Shown one piece after another: positions 11,290-24,650 of a stretch of DNA of 64,000 nt. This stretch comes from Ashinkailepas kermadecensis (lineage: Eukaryota; Arthropoda; Thecostraca; Neolepadidae), in NCBI GenBank assembly GCA_034440615.1, contig JAOTOM010005136.1, positions 791,001-855,000 on the forward strand, given 5' to 3'. Every line of letters starts with the position of its first letter. The stretch's first letter is position 1. Below the pieces are notes generated by a model, which saw only the letters and a list, made by a program, of their open reading frames with translations, ran no database searches and was not told the origin of the DNA. The translations under genes and the position numbers were made by a program.

Positions 11290-11378
11290 AAGTGGCACAG
11301 TGATAAAAAAACTATATTTTCACCAACAAACACATCACCAACGTTTCAGCCACAGGCCTTCTTCAGGGTGACACAAGT
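11290..11378 (-). other. PLE 3'-end motif with hammerhead-like core
   Basis: On the minus strand CTGAAGA, a GGCC/GGCT short stem and GAAAC occur in the order of a hammerhead ribozyme core (CUGANGA...GAAA). PLE terminal repeats are known to carry hammerhead motifs. Stem II is imperfect in this copy and I cannot confirm stem III or a cleavage site. Confidence 0.45.
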
Positions 11379-11577
11379 ACAAAATTTAAAAACTCTAAGC
11401 ACGCAATCACGCACTCGAATTTCTGTGTTCAAAACGTGACACGTATCGCAGCCTCTCGCTGGGCTGACCAACGATATGGTGCGAAACACTGCGTCAATGG
11501 CGAAAGGCGACACAACAGAATACACAAAACCATGGATGGCACTCGAGAATGCCAGATCCAATATCACTCACATCGCG

Positions 11578-11578
<1 letters not shown>

Positions 11579-11643
<65 letters not shown>
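11579..11643. repeat. (TG)n microsatellite
   Basis: About 32 uninterrupted TG units inside the 3' part of the Penelope-like element. Confidence 0.98.
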
Positions 11644-11645
<2 letters not shown>

Positions 11646-11661
11646 GTGTTGGTCAAACTCT

Positions 11662-12338
11662 CTAGCCCGTGTCCGATGCCCGCTGCACCTCCACCACATC
11701 GTCCCGCACCAGATAAGCTATCACGCTGGCATGCTTAACAAATCCAGGTGAACTATTGATGCAATCATCGGTATCGATAAATGCGGCCTCTACAGCCTTC
11801 CTCCTAAATTTGTCCTTTAATTGGGTTATTTCACAGGCACCATCCCATCGCGGAAGGTGCCCCTCCTTCTCCCCGTGAACTACCAAAGCGTTCGACATCC
11901 TGTGATATGTAAGATCGGCCCTGTGTTCCTGGACACGTTGTTGAAGAGAACCAACTGCATAGGATCCTGCATACCACAGAACGACGTCTGCTCTCACTAG
12001 GTTTAGGTATCGGTGCCCTGGCTACTAAGTCCCTGATTTTTCGTCCTGACGATTCCATTAACCTTATCCTCCCCCCCCCCCATGAACTTGGACATGCCTT
12101 CCGCGGTGTGGGAAGGAGGCACCACTATAAACTGATTATTCCCCAATTCGCGCGTCCTGCTACCCATCCTATGAATAACTAGAGCTTCCTCCTTCAGTCC
12201 GACGAGTATATCAAGAGGGTATTTCAGTTTTCTAAGCGTATCTATCAGAAAATTGATATCCCCAATGAGGCGATCGGGGGAGCAAATCCTGTAGGCCCGC
12301 AGGAAGAGGCCTAAGACCACCCCTCTCTTTGACCTCAT
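11662..12338 (-). pseudogene. PLE C-terminal region with GIY-YIG endonuclease remnant
   Basis: The minus-strand pieces run in three frames. The piece at 12338-12003 continues the post-RT region (LIDTLRKLKYPLDIL...). The piece from 12058 contains SVVCRILC, resembling the start of a PLE GIY-YIG domain. The piece at 11997-11662 has YAGSYAVGSLQQRVQEHRAD and a SNALVVH...GHLPRWD pattern typical of the later part of the domain. Breaks lie near the C-rich run at 12070-12080 and near 11997. In intact elements this nuclease makes the target-site nick. It is not functional here. Confidence 0.7.
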
Positions 12339-12379
12339 GGAATGCCCTGAAAAGAAGTGTAATATATCGTTCCTATTCG

Positions 12380-12904
12380 TTAGCTTACGGTAGACAGTTC
12401 TTCATCAGTCCTATCTAACAGTATGTCTAAAAATGGAAGCTTTCCGTTCAGTTCCGTCTCAGTGGTGAACTGTATGTGTGGATTGATGCTGTTTAGTGTG
12501 TTCACGAGTGCATCTAAGTGAACATGCTGTGGTAACATTACGAAACAGTCATCGACATACCGGACCCAGAAACACTCGCTACCAACTATTGGGCGGAAGT
12601 AGTCAACCTCTAGCACCTCCATGAACAGGTTGGCAAATACAGCGCTCAGCGGAGAGCCCATTGCCAAACCCTCTACCTGCCTAAATTCTGCACCCTCGAA
12701 CTCAAATGCACCGAATCTAACACAATGCTGAACTAGCTGGATTAAATATCTTCTCGGCAAGGGCAACGCATCATTATCAGCAAAGTCCAGCATCCGTTTG
12801 ACTGCGTCCTTTGCCCCGGTAATCGGCACATTTGTAAACAACGATTTCACGTCGAAGCTGGCCATCTTCTTCCCCCCAACAGATATTTGCTTAACTCTTT
12901 CCAA
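12380..12904 (-). pseudogene. PLE reverse transcriptase core
   Basis: This 174-codon minus-strand frame carries clear Penelope-like RT motifs: ASFDVKSLFTNVPI (motif A), GLAMGSPLSAVFANLFME (motif B), WVRYVDDCFVM (catalytic YVDD, motif C), then HIQFTTETELNGKLPFLDIL (motif D/E region). The core has no internal stop, but flanking regions are frameshifted: a stop follows the ELSTVS end, and N-terminal motifs upstream lie in broken frames up to 13.3 kb. It polymerises cDNA in an intact element. The N-terminal and GIY-YIG parts are broken, so the whole polyprotein is a pseudogene. Confidence 0.88.
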
Positions 12905-12949
12905 AAAGTCCCCCGAATTTTTGACATGACTGTCACTGATTATTTATAG

Positions 12950-13322
12950 AGAGGCCGACAAGGGCTTTGCAAGCACCTTCGCTAGACGTTGTGGGGCACT
13001 GCCTATCCCCGATGTGATAGGGCGTAATGGGACCCTGGCTTATGCGTCTTAGGCAGGCCTCGCATCTGGGGTGATCTAGGATTCTCCTCGAGGAGAAACA
13101 GTAAACCTTTACCCTTTGATGACCTCTTCAGAATCCGTCTGACCGTTTTATTAAATTTATCAGACTCCTTTTTTACAGACTCATCGTCTGATAGGTATTC
13201 GCGTCCGAGAGAAGATTTTGCATTTTGGTAGTGTAGCCCTCCGAATTCATAACTACAACGCCGCCACCTTTGTCCGAGCTCGTGATCACAATATCCTTGT
13301 TCCGCTTGAGCTCGATCAGAGC

Positions 13323-13327
<5 letters not shown>
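12950..13327 (-). pseudogene. PLE N-terminal RT region, degraded
   Basis: The minus-strand translation gives SSDKGGGVVVMNSEGY and, after a stop and frame changes, MRGLPKTHKPGSHYA. These are the conserved motifs upstream of PLE RT motif A. Stops follow at several points down to about 12.95 kb. Confidence 0.7.

Positions 13328-13357
<30 letters not shown>
13328..13357. repeat. (AT)n microsatellite
   Basis: About 14 AT units at the 5' border of the minus-strand Penelope-like element. Confidence 0.95.
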
Positions 13358-13361
<4 letters not shown>

Positions 13362-13434
13362 AATTACACAGGGCAGTAAACACAGGTTAACATTGCCAAT
13401 AGTCCATCAAGAAACATAGCGAATAAAGCACATT

Positions 13435-13979
13435 TTGGTAAATAATAACTACTCAATGAGTGACATTGACCACCGGATTCGGCTACAAGTTCATAAACAC
13501 TTCCAGTCACCACTTGGACAGCACTCGGACAGTGCTAAAGGCAAGCAGATACAGCTGTTCTATCAGGGTCACATGTCATCCACGTATAAAACAGACGAAA
13601 AAGTGTTGTGCACCACCGTCGCTACAAATTGTGTCCCACTACACCACATAGCAAAATATACCTCACCCTTCATAGCCGATGTTCACGAGTCTCTGATCTC
13701 ATCATGTGCAACAACTTGACTAAATATAGAAGCATGCTCAAAACGGCCAATGTAGTGTATGAGTTCCGATGCCCTATCGGCGACTGTGCGCGCCGCCCAG
13801 CCTCATCCTACATTGGACACACCACCACCACCCTATCTAGACGCATCTCAATGCACCTCCAAGAAGGTGCACCACGACAGCACGCTGTAGAGAAGTTTTG
13901 CTCCCCAGAGCTTATCAGACGTTTTTCCTTTCCCAGATGTCTAATAGTCAAACTTCCTTGGCACGTAGATAGCTAGTCA
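13435..13979 (+). pseudogene. Second PLE fragment (C-terminal, GIY-YIG), plus strand
   Basis: Two overlapping frames are joined by a frameshift near 13670. The first includes FYQGHMSSTYKTDEKVL, a motif found between RT and endonuclease in one PLE branch. The second contains NVVYEFRCPIGDC and ASSYIGHTTTTLSRRISMHL, a GIY-YIG signature, and ends at a stop at about 13976. The RT is missing. Sequence differs clearly from the minus-strand element next to it, so it represents a different PLE family. Confidence 0.75.
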
Positions 13980-14480
13980 GGACCTCAACGTTTGCGATAT
14001 TAAAGACCCGGGAGTATTAATTCAATACTCTGAGTCTACATCTCAGAGCTCTGATTCGACCAAACATTTCTTGACAGGCACCATAAATCCAGCACTTATA
14101 TTGGCGTCTTTAATTAGCAATTAAATGGCGGTAATTATTCAGGTTTCATTAGTGCAGCGTTAGACCAAAATTAATACAATAGTGCCTTCAAGCGGCAGAC
14201 AGCTTCAAATCGACAGACGATTCACCAGGCCATCCTACATCTTCATTCATCTCGACAGTCACATCTTCATACTCAGTACATTGGGCCATCATACAGCTCA
14301 AGGCTTCAACATCCATCTCAACAGTCACAGGGCCACAGTACATCTTGGTAAATATCAGTCACCTCTTCACCTCTGTTCAGCCTCCGGTCACACATTCAAA
14401 CATTCAATGAGGCATTATCATTGACATACAATTCCGCTTACGTCCCGACCGGTCTTCATACACGCTCTACTAACATTCTC
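13980..14480. other. Unrecognised sequence downstream of PLE fragment
   Basis: May include the 3' UTR of the fragment. No repeat or gene recognised. It contains several short CATCTTCA- and CAGTCACA-rich stretches. Confidence 0.4.
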
Positions 14481-14640
14481 GTAAGCGTAACATTCTCGTA
14501 AGCGGGCGGTCAGCCGCCCGCCTTCGGCGACCCATTCACATTCACATCACCCACTGACATTCATATTCACATCGCTGGCATTCACATTCACATCACCCCA
14601 CTGACATTCATATTCACATCACCCACTGACATTTCATCAT
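14470..14640. repeat. GC hairpin plus degenerate CATTCACATTCACATC repeats
   Basis: A 16-bp duplication (AACATTCTCGTAAGCG) leads into a perfect 8-bp-stem hairpin GCGGGCGG-TCAG-CCGCCCGC (14502-14521). About three degenerate copies of a roughly 40-bp repeat (ACTGACATTCATATTCACAT) follow. The hairpin could be the end of an unrecognised transposon. Confidence 0.7.
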
Positions 14641-15637
<997 letters not shown>

Positions 15638-16828
15638 CGTCTGGACCGTGGCCACTTGGCTAAGATAACTTCTGTTGGCTGTCGTATATTAACTGGACAT
15701 CGAACTACAGCGGGCGGCAGCCGGACGCTGCTGCTCTGCTCAGAGCAGCGTGACAGTCCACCCTCGTCGACAGATCCTCAGCGATTATCTGAGCGCTGGT
15801 TGATTCCGCACCTTACTGACCGGCGGCCGTACCACATGACCCGCCACAGCCGGTGGAAGTCACGAGGGGCCGTTGTCCGGCCATCGGCACATAGACGCTG
15901 GCTCAGCAGTTTAGAGAGCCGCACCAGGAACTGTAGCGCGGCGGACAGGGTCGGCAATGTCGAACATATACGGCTGCCATTTGGCTACCTGATTTGATAC
16001 TAAAGCTACCGCTGAAAGCTGACTTCGCTTCACTACATGTTATTAAACCCAGAGCAATAATAAATGTGGAATTTTTGATCATGTTCAATATGCCGGAAAC
16101 AAGGCCTCACATGTTGACCTGACATGCCCGAGATAGATGCAGCAACATGGATCGTGTCAGATGTCAACTCGACTCACAATTAACTGGAGTACACGACATG
16201 GTAGGGCTTAGTAGGACAGCTATTAGCTCATGGTACAAAAAGATGTCCGGAATCATTGAAAATGCTACCTTTGATCGGAGCTGGAAGTTCACAGCTGAGA
16301 GTTGAACCAAAGCTGAAAAATGCAATATCAATCGAGCAAAAAATTGACATCTGCAACACGCTCATTCTCTCCCCTCTCTCTCTACGATTTCCGGTTCACG
16401 ATCTGGCAGGGAGATCAAAGCCACCAAGGTCACCACGGTCACCACGGTCGCCTCCCCCAACCCACCTGACCGTGTGACGATCGTCCATCCTCCGAGCACT
16501 GCACCTCCGGCTTGGAGCGCCACTTGGCAGTGGGCCAGGAGAGGTCAGTGCAGCAGGCATCGGGCGGCGTGCCCGCCCATGTGGACAATGCTAACCTTTC
16601 GGCTGAAGTTGTGCTGTGGAACTGTAATTTCCTGAACAAGAGGCAGTTCTTTATTGATGCAACAACCTCACGCTTGGCATGAACTCTGATTCCGTAAGCT
16701 CTCTGCAGCAACGATTCCAACTAACTTTCTTTAGTTTATAAATGCACAACACATACACTGGGCTGCATATAAAAAACATACAAACTTTCCCGCACACATT
16801 TGGAAAAGGCTCATGGGGAGAAACTTTT
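15638..16828. other. Unrecognised single-copy sequence
   Basis: Ordinary complexity. A small CCACGGTCACCACGG duplication lies near 16430. No gene or mobile element recognised. Confidence 0.5.
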
Positions 16829-16998
16829 AGGTAGAGCAATGGTGTTCGCTCGTAGACGTACACAAAGCTGCCTACTTCAACTCTAAGGTAAAGCAATGGT
16901 GTGCGTTCGTAGACGTACACAAAGCTGCCTACCTCAACTTAAAGGTAGAGCAATGATGTACGCTCGCAGATGTATACAAAGTTGCCCGCTTGTCTGTA
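16829..16998. repeat. 57-bp tandem repeat, 3 copies
   Basis: Starts at 16829, 16886 and 16943 (AGGTAGAGCAATGGTGT then CGTAGACGTACACAAAGCTG). The third copy is the most diverged. Confidence 0.93.
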
Positions 16999-17473
16999 AT
17001 GTAAGAGACAGAAGTCGGGCCCTCACGAGACAGACTCTTCGCTCGTTCGATGGTTACAAAATGCAATAAAAAGCTCCACAAATAATTACCAATGGCCACA
17101 AGTTCCAACGTTTGCAGTATTGATCTCAACTTTGTTTATTTAACGCACATGCCAGGTTCACGCATGATTTACTGTAACGGCACCAACTTAATTTGCTTCT
17201 TCCTGCTGAACCTCACCGCCCACGCTGCAAATTCCGCTCGTCGGTTGCCTACGCGGGCTGACTCGTGAGACTGTCGAATTGCATTTTCCTTGTCTCACGA
17301 GACAGGCTTGCAGGCAGCGTGTTGCCAGTGAAATGGCGCACCATGTTTACCATGTAAATTACCGGTGAACGCCAGAACAAGTGAGACAGTTTGAATAAAT
17401 GGTTGCCATGTGGCAAACGGCCTTGGTATGTGTGCATCACTCTCTCTTTCTCTGTACGTGCGCACGCGCGCAC

Positions 17474-17474
<1 letters not shown>
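16999..17474. other. Unrecognised single-copy sequence
   Basis: CTCACGAGACAG occurs at about 17022 and again at about 17294. No gene recognised. Confidence 0.45.

Positions 17475-17556
<82 letters not shown>
17475..17556. repeat. (TA)n microsatellite
   Basis: About 40 TA units directly abutting the inverted Penelope-family end. Confidence 0.97.
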
Positions 17557-17558
<2 letters not shown>

Positions 17559-17750
17559 TGGCACAATGATAAAAACTATATTTCCACCAAAAACACATCA
17601 CCAACGTTTTTGCCAAAGGCCTTCTTCAGGGTGGGCCTTTGGCCGGGCCTGAAGTGGGCCTTCAATTGTGTCACCCTGAAGAAGGCCTTTGGCCGAAACG
17701 TTGGTGATGTGTTTTTGGTGGAAATATAGTTTTTTATCATTGTGCCACTT
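17556..17750. mobile_element. Inverted pair of Penelope-family 3' ends (palindrome)
   Basis: The left arm, about 17556-17633, starts AAGTGGCACAATGATAAAAA. The right arm, about 17672-17750, is its near-perfect inverse and ends TTATCATTGTGCCACTT. The spacer is about 38 bp. Each arm carries CTGAAGAAGGCC on its own strand; the right arm continues TTTGGCCGAAACGTTGGTG, while the left-arm equivalent has a TTTTTG change. The same sequence ends the minus-strand Penelope-like element at 11.29-11.38 kb. AT microsatellites flank both sides. Confidence 0.85.
17675..17703 (+). other. Hammerhead-ribozyme-like core
   Basis: CTGAAGA, a GGCC-TTT-GGCC stem-loop and GAAAC fit the conserved CUGANGA...stem II...GAAA core of hammerhead ribozymes, which are known in PLE terminal repeats. 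The cleavage-site side (stem III and UH) cannot be confirmed by eye. Confidence 0.5.
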
Positions 17751-17774
17751 CGTATAACTTGTCAAAATATTACT

Positions 17775-17775
<1 letters not shown>

Positions 17776-17848
<73 letters not shown>
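17776..17848. repeat. (AT)n(GT)n compound microsatellite
   Basis: About 20 AT units run straight into about 14 GT units. Confidence 0.97.
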
Positions 17849-17851
<3 letters not shown>

Positions 17852-18188
17852 GGGGAGGGGGGCGTGGCCTCAGAGTAATTAATTTTGAGCCACGCATCTC
17901 CGAGCTATTTCCCCACAGACATATATCGCCAGAAGTCTGAGAAACATTACCGAAGGTGATACTGCATCAAGGTCTTAGTAAGGACTCCTGCTGAAATAAG
18001 GTTCAAAACGTATTTTTAAAAGCAACTGTGATGCTGTTAACCTTGATGCCGATGATGAATGAGCATAAGTGAACAGGCTCATCGGCAACTGGTTATATGA
18101 ACACAAACAGGGTGCTCCTTTCCATGGCAAACGTGGCATTGATCAAGTGGTGGTTAGATTTTATCGTAACATTTCGCATGTCTTTAAC
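17849..18188. other. Unrecognised single-copy sequence
   Basis: No gene or repeat recognised. Confidence 0.5.
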
Positions 18189-18345
18189 CTACAATGACAA
18201 TATAGGTCACGTCCAGATCTGGACGTCGGCTCCGCATCAATGAGCTACAATGGCAATATGGGTCACGTCCAGATCTGGACCTCGGCTCTGCATCAATGAG
18301 CTACAATGGCAATATGGGTCACGTCCAGATCTGGACTTCGCCGCG
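18189..18345. repeat. 56-bp tandem repeat with a 14-bp palindrome, 2.8 copies
   Basis: Copies start at 18189, 18245 and 18301. Each contains the perfect palindrome GTCCAGATCTGGAC, conserved in all three while neighbouring bases vary. Confidence 0.93.
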
Positions 18346-18770
18346 GCATCCTCGTACGTATCGACGAGATTCGTTGCTGACATTTGAACCCTAGGCGAAC
18401 TGAATCGCCTTGTCTATGACATTGCTCAACAATGAAATACAAGATTAGAACACAAACACAATTTGCGAGCCTGCGTGTTGCGAATAGCATAACCTCTCTC
18501 TTCACCTCTCGCTAGGGCATTGACAATAACTATTCAGAACACTCACGCCAGGAGTTTGCTTACATGACTGTATTGTACTTTTACTGTCCATGTTTGCACT
18601 ATGCACCACATGCAGGAAGAGGCCCAATCCGCTGATCGAAGTCGGCAACTTAGCCGCTCCTCATGGAGTGTAGAAGTTTGCCGCCGGTGGCTTTCACCTA
18701 TATTGGTATATCTATTTGTATTTGCGAAGTTAATAAACCATTTCCATCAAATGGATTAATATTTTGTTTG
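18346..18770. other. Unrecognised single-copy sequence
   Basis: No gene or repeat recognised. Confidence 0.5.
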
Positions 18771-18772
18771 AG

Positions 18773-19084
18773 TCAGATTGCAGTCAGATGCAGATAACAC
18801 TTCAAAAGCATGAGCAAAAATGGAAGCAATAAAACAACAGTATTCAGATAAAACACCGAGCACGTAGAGTCAATATAAAAGCCGTCGTTGTTAAGCATTG
18901 CGACGAACTCGCCCCATGTCCGACAAGCGGAAGTGGCCGGCGGCAGTAGGCTCCAGGCCGAGGCTGCCCGGAAGGAGAAGGCCCTACGTGACATGCTGAG
19001 GCGGAAAGGCGGTGGCTCCAGCGCCCCAGCCACCGTCGCACGGGTGGAGCGCCAGGAGGCACCTAGTATGTGACACAGCTGCAA
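18773..19084 (-). pseudogene. Possible LINE ORF2 C-terminal remnant
   Basis: The 103-codon minus-strand frame includes SRRAFSFRAASAWSLLPPAT and a following TWGEFVAMLNN. This resembles the conserved segment after the RT in many non-LTR elements (R-S/A-F-S-x-R-x-x-x-x-W-x-x-L-P). No RT motif is present nearby. The plus strand of the same DNA also has a 61-codon K/R/E-rich frame, which I think is the shadow. Confidence 0.35.
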
Positions 19085-22000
19085 AACATCGAATATTTCT
19101 TATTCTCGTTCTCTCTTATTTACATAGGAACTACTCTCTTATTTACACACATGTGAAGCGTTGAAGATATAGTCAGATCCAATCCGGTTGGTATCCTCTA
19201 CCAGCATTGGTTGTGATATTGCTTCAGCCAGATCCAGCAGCCACACAAGTGGGAAAACAATGTCCGTGCGCTAAATGGAACGTGCTAGGCCACCAGCTTT
19301 GTTTCCGATAACGTCGGTATAGCGGCAGGATGAGATAACGATAACCGATGTCAATATAATGTCGGCAAGTCGAAAGGTTCTAGCACTCCAGAGGAATCTC
19401 TGGTTAAAGTATATTGTATATATCGAACAGTATATTGTATACTGCTGAGAGGTGAAGAAAATGACACGTTAGACACGTACAGAAATCTTGTAAATAGCTC
19501 ACAAGCATAAATAACAAGCAACGTGCTGCAAATTGGCTCAGTTTTCCGGTACCCCCGCCATACTGTTTAGTACGTACAGTACCATCATTCAGACTGACCA
19601 TAGCTTAATAGAGCAGATGGCAAGTCGGCCACACTTGTATGCCCTGTGATTTAGGTGATCTTTCAGGCTGCTAGCGATTTTGACAGTGGAAAATGGACAC
19701 GTGAGTAGTGGCTGGCTTCGATTTCCTGCGGTTGGGAGGCTGAATATTCTATTCAATTCTGTGAATGTGCGAGCCACCTGTCAGAATGCTCGGCCGTGGA
19801 AATACGCACTGGAACGCACATCACACGCCCACAGAGTTTCGAGTGATCTGCACTTGAATTGTGTGCTACGGAGTTCGGCTTCATCAAAGGGAAATGCAGA
19901 TCAGCCCACCCAGGCGAGCAGCCAGGATTTTAGCAAGGGACAACTAAGGGAACGATGAAGGAAGGAGAGGGGACGAATGCTTGATTGCAGACAGAGCTAT
20001 CGAAGAAGAAACACAAGAAAAAACGTCGTGCCGAAGGCGCCTTCAAATCTCGGATGAACAGAAAATCAGTTCAAGAAGTTGGTAACAATGATTACCATGT
20101 TGTGTGCCATACGAGAGTTGGCTTTTGTCACCCGGAGACGATTTCACGGTCCATTTCCGCCCGGTACCATTGACATAACGGTCGAACTGAGGACGCGGAG
20201 ATGCGTGCATCGACAAATACGGCATCATTTGTGTTGGATTCACTGCGCCTGGGAAATATTAGATCGAGACACATTCATGCCCGCGACATTGTATTCTTCC
20301 CGCATGAGCAACTTACTCCACGGAACCCATATTAATGTGTGTTTGTGACAGATAAGCTTTGCTGGATTCTCTCAGGGTCACTGCAGTGCCCAGGTCTTCC
20401 CTGATTTCAATATTGCAACCGTCGGTGTTTGTTCTCATTTTATGATACGCCGTAGCTCTACAGCTCTAGCACAAGTTCAAGCTTCTTGTCCGTGCTCAGG
20501 AGCCAACAATTAGCCATGCTTTCGAATAGGGCCAAAGTAATAAATTCCGAAATTAGTCGTTGCATTCATTTGCGAGATATCTCAGCTGCAGTGCAGTTCA
20601 AATTGCCAGCCGACACTTGGAGCGGGGGCTAAATTGTCACTTGTACTGCGTGATTGTGGTCCCTGGAAGGAAGGGAGCGGGCTCGGTCTCTTGTACGGTG
20701 CTCTCGTTTGATGCGGTGCAGTGCAGTTGGTACACTGCAGTGTTGGCACTGTGCTCCGCCGAGTAATCGCCGGAGCACCGGTAGCGCACGCGGGTCGGCG
20801 AGCCGCCTCAAACCAGCATCTCTAACTTACGTGTCAGACACTCCGAGCACGACAAAGCCTATTGTGGAAACAGACCAACGGACGCCGCCGCCTGAAGGGA
20901 GCATAGAACACCACACCCAATGCTATGTGCCTACTGAGTTGTTGGGATATTTCCACTTCGGCAATTATCTACAAAAATTGTGATTGCGCACACAAATAAG
21001 CGCCATTGTTAGTACCATTAACAGGATTATATGTGTTGCATCCACCGTTTTCTCAAGGAACAACCAGTAGCAATAACGCAATGGAGATCTAGACATAATT
21101 TACCCTTAGGTTGAACAACCTATCCAATTTTGGAAAGCCGACCAAAAGCTCCCCGATATCGTTAATAGCGCACGCTCTATCCTTCAATAATCCCCAAAAG
21201 ACGCCCAGCAGCGGATATTTAACGGGAAACAACGAACCGGAAACGAAAATGGAAAGCAAACGAATTGTTTGAAGTATAGAGAACAGCAGCTTAGTCAGTA
21301 CGAAGACCGGTTCCAATACCTGCCGACTTTCTACGGGCCTTTCGGACACGTCCGGGATTTTTTTAACGGCCTTTTGTAGCATCACAGTAAAATATCAGAA
21401 CATACCTAAAATATCAAATTGCTCGTTAAATATATCCCCTAGGATCACCATAATGTCAAGTGTGAACTATAATTCAACCTTGCGTAAAGTCCTGAAATTC
21501 GAAAAATCCGATTTGGATTTTTTTTATATTTAGCACTTATATTTAGCAAAACCTAAACTTTGTGTTAAGCATTCATCTTGCAATCGAATTCATCCTTTTC
21601 CAAACATTGTCTGAATTCTGGTCCGAAATTGTACTGATATCACCTTATATAATTTGAGAAAACATGGACAGCTACAACTCGGATTTACGTATGACACGAA
21701 ATGTTCCCTCAATTAGCATTCTGTTTCTTCAAATATCTTGAACTAAAAAGTGTTACATATCGACATGGTGGACCTGTGTAAAAAAACTCAATCTAGATGG
21801 CACATTGATAGGCTGTTTGCCAAGGTAGGTACCTACCTACTTTGCACAGAAACTCAAACCCGAAGACATTGGTGGGCCATCCATCTTTTACGCCTTCGAG
21901 TGTTCCCAATGACAGGCTTATGGAAATCCCACAACTGGTTAAAATTATAGGCAAATTAATAAGAATAAATGCAAAGGAAATATTACATTATCCATAAATT

Positions 22001-22690
22001 ATTATGTAGGCAAGTATATGCATACATATGCAATACATTCCCCATGATTTATATCACTCACAAAGGACTTGTGTAACTGTGGGGTTCGTATTTCACAGCT
22101 CTTCTTAAATGACATTTATGACATCACAACTTCTGCAAAGCATAATGTCCGCCAGTGGCCCGCTGTTCTGGGGCGTTGTGGAATTACGGTATATTGGCAT
22201 AACGCCACAGGAATGCGACATAATTATGAGTTTGGGAAATCCTTTTGGCAGAAGCAAAGGGTTAACCGTTAACTATTGAACCGTTGAACCGTTAACTATT
22301 GAACCAAATCGTTAGCTATTGAAAACACTGATCGTGCTTTTCGGTATGCCTGGTCGAGTCACTTACTTGATGACCTCATCGATTCATCTTTTCATTTTCA
22401 CCAATTTGCATCATCACCAATTCATCAATTATGTAGGTCTCGGCCTGAATTTGTTGAATCATGGTGGAAGCTGCGTAGTGCCTATGTACCTATGTACATA
22501 AATATTTATACAGTTATAAATGTGCTAAGCTAGCGGTATGGACTTGAGGAAATGATAATGGAGGAAGTAAAAATGGTTGCTAGATAGCTAATGGCTTATG
22601 ATATCAGTTGCTGTATGCATGTCATGACTAAAATGAATACAAAGTAACATAGTTAGCTTAGATAAAACAATAGCTGGATGGAAATAATAC
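19085..22690. other. Largest unrecognised single-copy stretch
   Basis: About 3.6 kb with no repeat family or domain. Mild points are a K-rich ORF after an acceptor-like TTGCAG (19985-20173), an ORF ending YVPTELLGYFHFGNYLQKL (20654-20983), a hydrophobic minus-strand ORF (21089-21385), and a small GTTAACTATTGAACC tandem at 22260-22325. None is strong enough to call a gene. Confidence 0.45.
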
Positions 22691-22693
22691 CCA

Positions 22694-24440
<1,747 letters not shown>

Positions 24441-24456
24441 CTACTTGGGGATATGT

Positions 24457-24650
24457 CGCGACATTATCCCCGCTGATGTCAGTGACACTTGCTGCGTCAT
24501 TTGTTCCACATCCTCCAGCCGCGACATCTTCCCCGCTGATGTCAGTGGCACGTGCTGCTTCATTTGTCCCACATCCTCCAGCCGCGACATCTTCCTCGCT
24601 GGTGTCAGTGGCTCGTGCTGCGCCATTCGTCCCACATCCTCCAACCCGTC
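24457..24650. repeat. 63-bp tandem repeat, 3 copies
   Basis: Starts at 24457, 24520 and 24583 (CGCGACATCTTCCCCGCTGA). The length is 21 codons. In the + frame beginning near 24476 about half of the copy-to-copy differences are third-position silent changes, giving a repeated AASFVPHPPAATSS peptide. The sample is too small to claim coding. Confidence 0.93.

Larger units (their letters stand above)
11267..13327 (-). mobile_element. Penelope-like element (PLE), degraded, minus strand
   Basis: The segment lies between AT microsatellites and reads on the minus strand. In order from high to low coordinates it shows N-terminal PLE motifs (DKGGGVVVMN near 13.27 kb, GLPKTHKPG near 13.05 kb), the RT core at 12.4-12.9 kb, a GIY-YIG remnant at 11.66-12.05 kb, and a 3' end whose complement includes CTGAAGAAGGCC and GAAACGTTGG near 11340-11370. 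It is broken by several frameshifts and stops. A (TG)n tract sits inside the 3' part. Family assignment rests on motif recognition only. Confidence 0.85.

Noticed and set aside
18888..19073. K/R/E-rich + strand ORF as a gene
   Set aside because: The complementary strand gives a better match to a LINE C-terminus; the plus frame is probably its shadow.
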